This document shows, piece after piece, positions 56,701 through 64,000 of a stretch of 64,000 nt of DNA. This stretch comes from Conchocele bisecta (Eukaryota; Mollusca; Bivalvia; Lucinida; Thyasiridae). The stretch's first letter is position 1. Each line of letters begins with the position of its first letter. The notes below the pieces were generated by a model. It was not told the DNA's origin. It ran no database searches and saw only the letters and a list, made by a program, of their open reading frames with translations. The stretch lies in contig CM055273.1 of NCBI GenBank assembly GCA_029237695.1, forward strand, positions 63,415,968-63,479,967. The letters run 5' to 3'. A program made the position numbers and the translations under genes.

Positions 56701-59700
56701 GCGAACCGTGCAGACCCTGATCGACACTGCGCGGATATGCAGGCTGATTTGGGTAGCGGAGTTGGTAGCATAGATCATAAGCCCCATTTCTCCGTCATGC
56801 CAACATATGCCATATGTATGCATGTATGTCATAGATAATTGCAGGTTTTGTAATCGTGGTGCCATAATTATGTGCTCTTCATATTTACTGCTACATTTTG
56901 AATAAAATATAAAAATACAGCAAATATCTACTAGTACATATCTCTGCTATCGAATAATAACAAAAAAAGATTAGTATTTATTATATCTTCCCTCAGAAAC
57001 CACACATATTTATTCTGTCCTATGCAGTGGTCAAACCGCCTGACCATTATCCATGCGCGGACACAAAATAGTTCTCACACGTCCAGTTTCATTTTCGCAC
57101 ATAAGGGTTATGTTTGGCGATTTGGCTTCTTGTTAGTTTTCGTTTGTTTAGTGGAATGCATACATATATCGATTCACCTCGGTGTATATAAATATTGAAT
57201 ACGATTTTATATGATAATGGTATCATAGATAGTATTTTGGCCCGCATATTCCTACGGCGTATTGGAACCATTTTGGCGGGATTTGGAGAGGTCTTCGGAA
57301 CACATATTTTGGTAAAATCTTACTTTTTTTTCACAATATATTTGTCGTTGGTCAACCGATTTTGACGGGAGAAAAGGCATTTTTGCATCTCTGATAATGA
57401 TAAAATTGATTATAGCATTATTTATAGATTTTATTTGCGCTATAACATATTTAGAATTTAACTGGGAATTTCAGAATCTTATCATATCGCCTAATGGGCC
57501 ATTTGACCCAGTGTTAGGAACATTAAATCTCGCCGTAGGAACATTAAATCTGGTTGGTATCAGGGATGCAGACAGGTTTATTCCAGTATCCAGCTGTGCA
57601 ACTCAGGTTTCCCAACCCCACGTTTTCTTTGAAGTAGTGGGGTTTACAAGTACCTGACTTTCTATGGGAGCATACACCTAATGTGAAAATCATTTTGTGA
57701 CAATTGGATTGGTAGGAAAATTAACATATCAAAATCCATTGCAGTTAAATAGGGGTGAAAAGGTTGATACCTGTCCACGAGATGGCCAATAACAACAGCA
57801 GCCAGAGCTTTGGTGGACGAGAAGAACGTCGATAGTGTGTCCTCCTTCCAGGGTCGTCGACAGTCAAAGTCGCAGTAGCCTCCCCATAGGTTCACCACCA
57901 GGTCACCTTTGTAGTAGGCTGCAAAGTTACCTCCCTTCTCTAGGCCGCTCTGTAGGTTGGCTCTGCAACATAAATGAATAGGGTTTCCATATTAACCCTT
58001 TCACCCCTAAGTAACTCGAATGGACTGTGATATGTTGATTTTCCAACAAATCCAATTGTTACAAAATTATTTTCAGACTCGTGCAGTTATAAAAAGGGGT
58101 TGTTCTTATTTTTTATAAAAAAATATTTTACGAGCCGACTCATCTGGATCTACACTGTTTGCGAACACCACTGTAGAGGTATGTAGTGTTGGTTAACCCT
58201 TATACTTTGTCTTTTCTCTCAGTAAAAACATGGTTTGGCAGCATTTTAGAATCATTTCCATTGGAAATGATTCTAAAGTGCTGCTAAACCAAGATTTTGA
58301 TGAGAAAAATGGAAAAATAAAAAATATTCAGCAGACGACACAAATTAATTCAGCTTTGTAAGGGTTAAAGGATGGGTAATGATTAGTTTATTGGGATTTT
58401 ATATCCGTTTGAACAACAGATGGGAATTATACATCTGCATGGCGGAGAACTGATCATTCAGCATGAAAATGGGAAAAAATATTTTTGTCGACTGTTTTTC
58501 ATTTTTGTGTTAATTTTTTAACAAAAACATGTATTGGCAGCACATGACACGATCCTCTTGTGCTATCCAAACATGGTTTTCACAAGAACTACTAGATATT
58601 AGGGAAAATACAGCTGCAGACAACAACATTTAATTCTGCATTATAAAGGTTAAGAGCACTGACATGTTCAATATGAACAAGATAATTAAACGTCGCAGTA
58701 TGCACAGGTTGAAGTAACGGACCAAGGTCTATACATACATTAAATATGCCTAACAGCATCAATACATGAAAATAAATAAGGTAAACATTTTTTTTTACTC
58801 CCTTCATATAAGTCTATATGGAGGGAGTACACATTTTTTTTTACCTTACTTTTTTCATTTATGGATGCTTTTAGGCATATTTAATGTATTTATAGACCTC
58901 GGTCCGTTACTTCAACCTGTAGCAGTATGCAGTAATCTTGCTGGTAACGTAGTGTTCTTTTTGAAGACTGTTTTCAACTGCTAAACCCAAATGATATGTC
59001 CGACTCAAGCTCTGGGGCCAGTCTGGGCAGGTGGCATTCAGGCCCGTACGCAGGAATTAATTTAGGGGGGTGCGTTATTGACCGCGAAGGGCTAAACATT
59101 GTTTTTTTGCACATTCCCGGACAGACCTCGGCAGATTAACATTTCACCCCTAAATAACTGGAATGGATTTTGATATGTTAATTTTGCAACCCATTCCAAT
59201 CATCACAAAATGATTTTCAGACCAATCCATTTATGAACATGAGGTGTTTTTGTTCTCAAAATTATGAACATTACTTGCAAAAAGTGCAGATCCTGATGAG
59301 ACGGCTCGTCACGAGCCGGTTCATCTGGATCTACACTTTTTGCCAATACCACTATACAGGCCTGTGGTGTTGAACAGGTTAAGGGGGTCACACCACCTCT
59401 GCATACGGGCCTGGCATTAGTAGAGTGTACCTAGTCTGGTGTAGTTTACATGTCAATGAGATCTCGGAGCTCCAGATACGTTAAAGAGTAGTTTACCCCC
59501 TAAAATAGTTTTCAATGCTCAAATTAGATTTTCCAAGACATACACAAATATGTCCATCTGTATTTGATACTTGTTGAACTAGAAACGTGGCCTGTCGGCA
59601 CACGAATGCCCCCTCTGGCAGCCAAAGAAAACGAGGCATATTTGATTACAAGCCATTTACCCGAGTACGGACGGACGCCGGTAACACTATATGCCCCACT

Positions 59701-61014
59701 CACCATTCGGTTGCGGGGGCATAAAAAGGTGAAGGTCAAAGGTCAAGGTCGAAGTACTGGGTGGTGGAGTGTGTAGGGCATGTTCATATGTATCATGTGT
59801 ATAAATATTTAAGCGATTGGCAAAAGTATTGAGAAGTTAGTGTAGGATTGAGAAACGTGCACGTAGATTTGTCCCAAAGTGTTAAGTAAACATTTAAAGT
59901 AGAAAAGGTGAAGGTCAAAGGTGAAGGTCGAAGTACTGGGTGGTGGAGTGTGTAGAGCATGTTCATATGTATCATGTGTATAAATATTTAAGGGATTGGC
60001 AAAAGTATTGAGAAGTTATTGTAGGGTTGAGAAACGTGCACGTAGATTTGTTCCAAAGTGGTAAGTAAACATTTAAAGTAGAAAAGGTGAAGGTCAAAGG
60101 TCAAAGGTCAAGGTCGAAGTACTAGGTGGTGGAGTGTGTAGGGCATGTTCATATGTATCATGTGTATAAATATTTAAGGGATTGGCAAAAGTATTGAGAA
60201 GTTATTGTAGGATTGAGAAACGTGCACATAGATTTGTCCCAAAGTGGTAAGTAAACATTTAAAGTAGAAAAGGTGAAGGTCAAAGGTCAGGGTCGAAGTA
60301 CTGGGTGGTGGAGTGTGTAGGGCATGTTCATATATATCATGTGTATAAATATTTAAGGGATTGGCAAAAGTATTGAGAAGTTATTGTAGGATTGAGAAAC
60401 GTGCACGTAGATTTGTCCCAAAGTGCCAAGCAAACATTTAAAGTGGAAAAGGTCAAGGCCAAAGGTCAAGGTCGAAGTACTGGGGGGTGGAGTGTGTAAG
60501 GGATGTTCATATGTATCACGTGTATAAATATTGACATAATATATGAAACCATGAAGAAGTTACTAAAGAATATAATATCGGGACGTACGGACGGACGGGA
60601 CGGACGTACGGACGTACGGGATGGACGTACGGACGGACGCTGGTAACACTATATGCCCTCGTACCTTTCGGTAGCGGGGGCATAAAAATGTGGTGTAGGA
60701 TTAACATATTTGCAACTGCAAATTTTTAATGCTCAAATGTCAATACAACGTCAATGCTGATTTTACTCCCTCAAATCTATTTCAATGCTGATTTACCCTC
60801 AAAATATGCTTATTCGGAGCCCTGCAGATCCAACATCACAGAACATTCCCCACTTCTCTCACCTTCCCGCCCACTCATTCCCGACTGCTAAAACGGTTTT
60901 GACATTCATCAACGCAGGGATACACCGATTCGTGCATTACCTGAATGTTTCCAACACATGTTCAAATCCCGGACTCACAAATCCCCCCATCAGGACTGGT
61001 CGCGATTTTTTCAT
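47154..61014 (-). CDS. Serine beta-lactamase-like hydrolase (beta-lactamase domain protein), eight coding exons
   Basis: Exons on the minus strand: 61014-60941, 57962-57771, 53613-53514, 52271-52166, 51605-51483, then 50485-50316 or 50267-50110, 48040-47783 and 47432-47154. All borders fit GT-AG and the phases join exactly, giving 433 or 429 residues, the usual size for animal beta-lactamase-domain proteins. The active-site motif SxxK is FFSSTK at residues 73-76; the second motif Tyr is in HGYHP (163); the third motif region is FGHGG (347-350). PGFEHVLETF near the N-terminus and ITLEQLISNQAGL are typical of the class C-like family. No signal peptide is visible. Substrate unknown; an esterase or peptidase role is possible. 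Confidence 0.88.
47456..47648. mobile_element. Foldback MITE, aactctttgcatgct family, copy 2
   Basis: gactcgttgcatgctggg at the left pairs imperfectly with ctagcataaaaagagctaa at the right; the centre tcttggaattttgttactct...agaataaattccaggaca is palindromic. Lies in the intron between exons 7 and 8. Confidence 0.7.
47783..48040 (-). CDS. Beta-lactamase-like gene, exon 7
   Basis: Acceptor gtatgtttcag before 48040, donor gtgagt after 47783; 86 full codons. Encodes DPDIRELPVPSTHGHGTA, NMAKIFGILANGG and TKPVVAGYDVSYGIDCAW. THGHGTA lies before the third motif and is typical of the family. Confidence 0.9.
48125..49095. repeat. Intronic minisatellite, about 41-bp units
   Basis: About 23 imperfect copies of aattgaaggggccagtggaa followed by gaagggggctaagtccctaatg, with unit variants (tatttccc versus taagtccc) that alternate at the left end. 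Lies in the intron between exons 6 and 7 of the beta-lactamase-like gene. Confidence 0.9.
49363..49836. mobile_element. Foldback element, actgtctgttccac family
   Basis: Ends actgtccgttccacattttg and caaaatgtggaacagacagt. Inner arms contain gtcaccctcccc and ggggagggtgac, and ggagtcaatttccaaa with its inverse. Terminal and internal similarity to the middle element of the 33551-35554 nest indicates one family. Confidence 0.85.
50110..50267 (-). CDS. Beta-lactamase-like gene, alternative exon 6B
   Basis: 158 bases, acceptor ttgccttgtag before 50267, donor gtgagt after 50110. Encodes IAFYIGLPKPLQYRGSRITL and a rest ending TMNSPQDFET, clearly a duplicate of exon 6A four residues shorter. Starts in phase 1 and ends in phase 0. 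Splicing 6A to 6B would shift the frame and reach a stop within 6B, so the two are alternatives. Only 48 bases separate them. Confidence 0.85.
50316..50485 (-). CDS. Beta-lactamase-like gene, alternative exon 6A
   Basis: 170 bases, acceptor gagtttcag before 50485, donor gtgagt after 50316. Encodes IECYIGLPPSQYHRACRITL and a variable rest ending TSNSAQDFAS. Starts in phase 1 and ends in phase 0. A foldback MITE (50490-50763) abuts its acceptor. Confidence 0.82.
50490..50763. mobile_element. Foldback MITE, tagcctatttcaccaacat family, copy 4
   Basis: Left end slightly deleted (gcaccaatagcaaagtatac), right end gcaatgttggtgaagtcggcta; centre cacagccaatttggctgtg. It starts within a few bases of the exon 6A acceptor, so branch point and upstream intron sequence come from the MITE. 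Confidence 0.8.
50764..51482. other. Intron between exons 5 and 6A: no gene
   Basis: AT-rich with gcgatcaactcacttgg/cagctcatgaggtt foldback-like text around 50985-51120 and no recognised coding sequence. Confidence 0.5.
51483..51605 (-). CDS. Beta-lactamase-like gene, exon 5 (second catalytic motif)
   Basis: Acceptor tttttag before 51605, donor gtgagt after 51483. Encodes TKHGYHPLTFGLYLDQIVRH, then ADAKGRNLSQYFQEEIAEPF. The Tyr of HGYHP takes the place of the YxN/YAN motif. Confidence 0.9.
51640..52165. other. Intron between exons 4 and 5: repeat fragment
   Basis: 51648-51960 carries the head aacgaagctaatcc and ctcagtgaccttgacc, related to 37337 and 35640 copies; the rest is AT-rich and unassigned. 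Confidence 0.55.
52166..52271 (-). CDS. Beta-lactamase-like gene, exon 4
   Basis: Acceptor tctatatag before 52271, donor gtacac after 52166. Encodes AGLISLDVKFWLSEIRDD, then PEGLGRKLAAQKPYWEP. It was missed by simple ORF calling because it is only 106 bases. The joined protein continues directly from ISNQ to AGL, a family-typical boundary. Confidence 0.88.
52512..52620. mobile_element. 109-bp palindromic MITE
   Basis: gggctcggttgctcaaaacc and ctttgagcaaccaggccc pair, with the inner arms tgttagcttaacagactg and cagtctgttaagctaaca and a 6-base turn at gcattgc. Nearly fully self-complementary. Confidence 0.85.
52753..52958. mobile_element. Foldback MITE, tgctgtcaaacca family copy
   Basis: ttaaccctta and agggttaa ends, tcgtctgctg with cagcagacga, and a centre at catttccattggaaatg. 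Same family as 31018 and 58192. Confidence 0.8.
53286..53444. repeat. Long palindrome in intron 2
   Basis: aatagaatattcatattttt and the rest of the left arm are inverted at 53366-53444 around ttcactcgtaaaatatgga; the outer arms extend about 75 bases with one short insertion. Confidence 0.8.
53514..53613 (-). CDS. Beta-lactamase-like gene, exon 3
   Basis: Acceptor ttccacag before 53613, donor gtttgt after 53514. Encodes LDYQERVCKYWPEFAQNG and KGEITLEQLISNQ, matching the family's pattern YWPEFA...ITxxQLLSHQ. A (tgat)n microsatellite (about 53625-53705) lies directly upstream in the intron. The phase-2 to phase-0 exon has no stop in this frame. Confidence 0.88.
53625..53705. repeat. (tgat)n microsatellite
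   Basis: gattgattgattgattgatt run about 12 bases upstream of exon 3's acceptor in the intron. Confidence 0.8.
53706..57770. other. Large intron between exons 2 and 3: repeats only
   Basis: Contains the ggccgtttcactaaac MITE at 54324-54550, gtgtagatccaga-family fragments (54650, 55035, 55440, 56690), a partial SINE tail at about 55840-55915 (gatgaacacacgccgatcg), a palindromic ctcaacagagct-type element at about 55665-56265, and long unassigned AT-rich DNA (56270-56680, 56810-57770). Short open frames here derive from repeats. Confidence 0.6.
54324..54550. mobile_element. Palindromic MITE, ggccgtttcactaaac family, copy 3
   Basis: Ends gcccgtttcactaaactt and aagtttagtgaaacagccc; centre catatgctgcatatgcagcctatg. 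Confidence 0.8.
57771..57962 (-). CDS. Beta-lactamase-like gene, exon 2 (SxxK motif)
   Basis: Acceptor tttatgttgcag before 57962, donor gtatca after 57771. Encodes NLQSGLEKGGNFAAYYKGDL, then VNLWGGYCDFDCRRPWKEDT and the catalytic FFSSTKALAAVVIGHLVD, so the nucleophile Ser and general-base Lys are in this exon. Confidence 0.9.
57990..58369. repeat. taaccctttcacccctaa repeat copy 2 and adjoining foldback MITE
   Basis: 57995-58200 matches the repeat at 36900; 58192-58369 is a tgctgtcaaacca-family foldback with gttaacccttat and agggttaa ends and centre catttccattggaaatg. Both lie in the intron upstream of exon 2. Confidence 0.7.
58705..58919. repeat. Long palindrome
   Basis: caggttgaagtaacggacca is inverted at 58900-58919; arms about 100 bases meeting at tatatggagggagt/actcccttcatata. 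Confidence 0.85.
59039..59413. mobile_element. Short DNA transposon (MITE) with nested repeat, 5-bp TSD
   Basis: Bounded by CAGGCCCGTACGCAG and CTGCATACGGGCCTG (14 of 15 match) with gcatt on both sides (59034-59038 and 59414-59418). A copy of the ctttcacccctaaataactgg repeat (59140-59385) is inserted inside. Same terminal family as 15546-15724. Confidence 0.8.
59579..59725 (+). mobile_element. Minimal hairpin-tailed element, no satellite units
   Basis: Head ctagaaacgtggcctgtcgg, ccccctctggcagcc, then directly cccgagtacggacggacg and the tail atgccccactcaccattcgg...gggggcata. It equals the head and tail of the 23258 element with essentially no tandem unit between them. Confidence 0.75.
59726..60690 (+). 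repeat. Tandem repeat of about 183 bp, ending in a hairpin tail
   Basis: Five units starting aaaggtgaaggtcaaaggtc and gaagtactgggtggtggagtg, then a (ggac)n-rich stretch and the tail tatgccctcgtacctttcgg...gggggcata. A second hairpin-tailed array with unrelated units, adjacent to the minimal copy. Confidence 0.8.
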
Positions 61015-61071
61015 GGTACGAGGTCGTTTTAGATGCAGTTTCAAGATATAACCAAGCTTCTTCAACCTTTG
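60941..61071 (-). CDS. Beta-lactamase-like gene, first coding exon seen
   Basis: Acceptor-like ttctatttcag before 61071 and donor gtaatg after 60941. In frame it encodes a basic stretch, then an ATG at 61012-61014 (A at -3), a second ATG at 60988-60990, and GGFVSPGFEHVLETF. Translation probably starts at 61014, but the frame is open to the acceptor, so an upstream exon could extend the protein. A repeat (61122-61395) lies about 50 bases upstream. Confidence 0.75.
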
Positions 61072-61121
61072 CTGAAATAGAAAATAATAGCCCTTCATAT
61101 TGTTGTCTCATGCTTTTCATA

Positions 61122-61395
61122 TTTGTGGCTGTGACTGGAGAAATGTCCGGGCTTATGGGTTTTGTGATCAGTGTAGCTCTGATTGGAATCGTAACTCTGC
61201 TACGGACAGTACGGGAGTACATTTCAAGAGTCACTGTTCGCAACTAGTAGTTAGATGCATGACAGGTGTTTCCTTGATGGAATGGCGAACAGAGCAGATC
61301 CTGATCAGACTGTGCAGATGCACATGCTGATCTGGATCTACACTGGTCGCAAAATCCATAAGCCCCATTTCTCCAGTCCCAGCCACAGTTGAGCC
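61122..61395. mobile_element. gtgtagatccaga-family MITE with internal insertion of a foldback arm
   Basis: Inverted ends tttgtggctgtgactgg and ccagtcccagccacag; 61180-61246 is a piece of the agttgcgaacggtaactc foldback (45850). Immediately upstream of the beta-lactamase-like gene's first exon. Confidence 0.7.
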
Positions 61396-61493
61396 ACAGA
61401 CGGGGAGGCCCGCAACAAAGTAGATGTTGAGTGCTTGTAGTTCACATTAGTCAAAACATTTTGTGATTCTGAAAGAGTTGGTTACTTACATTT

Positions 61494-61564
61494 TCTACTT
61501 CGGCAAAACTATGGTTAACTTTATTGTAATACAATAAAGTTAACCATAGTTTTGCCTAAGTAGA
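61494..61564. repeat. 71-bp near-perfect palindrome
   Basis: tctacttcggcaaaactatgg ... ccatagttttgcctaagtaga, centre attgtaatacaat. No function is visible. Confidence 0.85.
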
Positions 61565-61618
61565 TGGCTGCAGTCCGCATGTCGCTGCCGCCGAGGCTTG
61601 GATAGTCATGATCACAGG

Positions 61619-62195
61619 CATTCGGCATGTTTCGGCTTTCATCGGTATAACTCTATATATATGAACAAGGCTTCTAACTTTGGTCAGACACGACCTCGTA
61701 TCATAACAAAATAATATGTTTAAAATTGTAATTTTCTATGCATTCTATGTATTTCTGCAGGATATCGATACTACATAATTATCATATGAACTTGCCACTA
61801 CAATATTGACGTTAGAGGCTTTAACACATTATTTCATTTGTTATGATACTACATACATTATTATTTGCATAAATATGTTCTAGTTCTGTGACAAAATCTC
61901 AGCAAATTTTTTGTGTTGTTGTGTGCAAATAAAGAGAATAACAGACCGCAAAAATAGATTTGCCGCCGTTCTACATAGAACTATATAACTATGCTCATGA
62001 TGTTATATTTTAGCAAGATAACAATAATTCTCAAATGTGCACTTTCCGCCAAAATATTCACATTATTGACGATTAGCTTAATAAAATTGTGGAATGTGTT
62101 ATGACACGAGGTCGTGTCCGACCAAAGTTAGAAGCCTTGTTCATATATATATATAGAGCTGTACCGATGAAAGCCGAAACATGCTGAATGCTAGC
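61619..62195. mobile_element. Foldback element with about 85-bp arms
   Basis: catgtttcggctttcatcgg and ccgatgaaagccgaaacatg terminate the arms, which continue through gaacaaggcttctaacttt. The 400-bp centre is AT-rich. 62196-63282 contains a short (acgt)n run and no recognised gene. Confidence 0.8.
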
Positions 62196-63282
62196 TACAA
62201 TATGCGTAGCGGTAATCGGCGAGAGCGGAAGTATGACTATTCATTCTAGATAGTATACAGAAAATTGTTAACAAAAAACTTTAAACTGGATGCATATACG
62301 TACGTACGTACGTACATCAATGTGCCGACTATATCGCCGCACTGTCCGTGACAAAAAAATGGTTGTAAGTGAAGCCTTCAAAATTGAGGGTTTCGTTAAA
62401 AAAATAAACAAAGATGATAATGATACCAAAAACAAGCTTTTGATAAATATGTAATTATGCAGCTATATCTGAATTAATTAAATAACTTGTCATTGTGAAC
62501 ACATGTGAGCAGTCACTGAGTGGAGAATTACCCCCGTTCATCATGTTTACCATAGAAATATGCTGTGTGCAAATATCTGCTGGATTTGGACTTTGATCCA
62601 AAACGTTGTCAGAAGAGTTACTTCGGCGGAGTGACCTCCCCTGAATCCAATATGTCTGCGCCCACGATTGGCACGAAGAGATGAAATGTTGTGAAATTAA
62701 TTAACATATTTTACGATTTACTTGTTGTTTGATTACATTTTTTCTCCGACGCTAAAGGCATGAAATAAGTTTCGGAACTAGTGACCTAATTCGCTGAGTT
62801 GACAGCTCATACTCTTATCATTAAATCCGTATTATGTATCGTGCCATGTTTGATTGGTATTTTAATTAGTATTCGACAGGACCAGTACTCGGTACCAGTA
62901 CTTGGTAGAAAGGTACCTAGCACAGATAACATTTTGCTACTGCATACGTCTTCTATATTTTCTGTGTTATTATTGGCTAAACGGATGTCTTTTACTATCT
63001 CATTTGTCTTTTATATTTTATATATCTTTGTGACTTTTCAGCTAAACATATGTCTTGTACTAGTTCATCTGTTTTGACGAAATTGTAAAAAAACTTTTGC
63101 TTAGCCCAGAGGCCAGATTATCTCAGCTAAAAGCAGAGACATATACAGAGAGTGAGACAGGTAACTGGTTTTATAAGGTAATATGCAATTATGTGCCTTT
63201 AAATTCAAGCAAGACACTGGGGCAATTGTTCACCAGCCAGTCACAGCAAAACTTGCACCAGAGTTTTCACACTACTAGTTGT

Positions 63283-63720
63283 TATGTCCCACCACGATAG
63301 TGGAGGGAGCATTTAGTGTTTCCTTTATCCATCCGTCCAATAAATTTTTTAAACCGTACTAGCTACAGACCTGAAACTTTGTTTATATATGTAACTTTGT
63401 TATGTAGACTAACATGCCATGTCTCTATATTATGTTTAACTTTTATTTTTCATTATCTGACTTTTATCATTTAATATTTACTTTGCTGTAGTAAAGCCAT
63501 AGTGCTATGTCTACTTTGTTATGATGAGTAGATGCGCAAAGTTTATTTTGATTATTTCTTTCGACCCCCGGGTCATGGATTATCTCCCCCTTTTCAACTT
63601 ATAATTTGGAAATTTTGATGAGTAGATATGCAAAGTTTTGTTTGATTTTTTATTTGACCCCTGGATCATAGATTATCTCTCCCTTTTCGACTTGGAAAGC
63701 CTAAGATTACAAATCTCAGG
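63283..63720 (-). mobile_element. Hairpin-tailed element, minus-strand copy
   Basis: Hairpin tccaccacgatagtggaggg with gcatttagtgtt is the reverse complement of the 22829 tail; the body (cagacctgaaactttg, ggattatctccccctttt) matches the reverse of the 26690 region. Confidence 0.65.
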
Positions 63721-63897
63721 TAAGAGTAGGCCTATAATATTACTTTACAAATTGTTCTAATTACCTCAAAGGCTCAAAATATGTTTTACTTGAAAGTATG
63801 GCGTATTACACAACTGCATGTGTTAATCTTGCCCAATTTGCATATCTAAACATGTATTAGCAATCTCAACTTGCAAAGCAGTTTGATGTGGGTGGCA

Positions 63898-64000
63898 GGT
63901 GGGAGCACGCGATGGGTAATTTAATGATCGGGTTTCATCCTTACCGGAATCCCGACTGGAGACCTGGTTTGGCCCTCACATACGTCTTTGGCATTTTGTA
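63898..64000 (-). mobile_element. SINE, 3' part, runs off the window
   Basis: Reverse complement of the tail of the 17720 SINE (gggtttcatccttaccggaat, tggccctcacatacgtcttt). Confidence 0.75.

Noticed and set aside
60785..61051. 88-codon plus ORF (MLIYPQNMLIRS)
   Set aside because: Antisense to the first exon of the beta-lactamase-like gene; no supporting signal.
61100..61330. 76-codon plus ORF near the beta-lactamase first exon
   Set aside because: Lies wholly within a MITE and its nested insertion.

Overview
The window looks like nuclear DNA of a bivalve-like mollusc (inference: spliced genes, a TALE homeobox gene of the kind expanded in spiralians, and a very dense load of short foldback elements, hairpin-tailed satellite elements and SINEs). 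No RNA gene or CRISPR array is supported.

Positions 1 to about 15.2 kb hold most of one degenerate Polinton/Maverick (adintovirus-like) element; its left end is outside the window. Layout: a coiled-coil repeat protein and an unrecognised protein (minus strand), a candidate minor capsid protein (plus), a coiled-coil membrane protein (minus), the double jelly-roll major capsid protein, the FtsK/HerA-type packaging ATPase, six small proteins, a retrovirus-like integrase (all plus), and protein-primed DNA polymerase B (minus) next to AT-rich subterminal repeats. Capsid, integrase and polymerase genes carry frameshifts and stop codons, while the ATPase and several small ORFs are intact. A SINE with a 17-bp target duplication sits inside the element, so it is an old resident copy. 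No adenain-type protease was found in the visible part.

From 15.2 to 25 kb there is no gene: a 28-bp minisatellite interrupted by a transposon, two SINEs, an 18-bp-type minisatellite, and a satellite of 26 units of about 171 bp followed by related shorter arrays.

From 25.2 to 36.9 kb lies a three-exon TALE-class homeobox gene on the minus strand (652 codons, frame-consistent splice sites), its introns filled with repeats. From 36.9 to 47.1 kb is intergenic repeat DNA. From 47.15 to 61.07 kb lies a serine beta-lactamase-like hydrolase gene on the minus strand, eight coding exons with one position occupied by two alternative exon copies that cannot both be used without breaking the frame. From 61.1 to 64 kb there are only repeats.

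Both host genes read without a single frameshift over roughly 3.3 kb of coding DNA, which argues that the breaks in the viral element are real decay. Indel noise concentrated in parts of the satellites may instead be consensus error.
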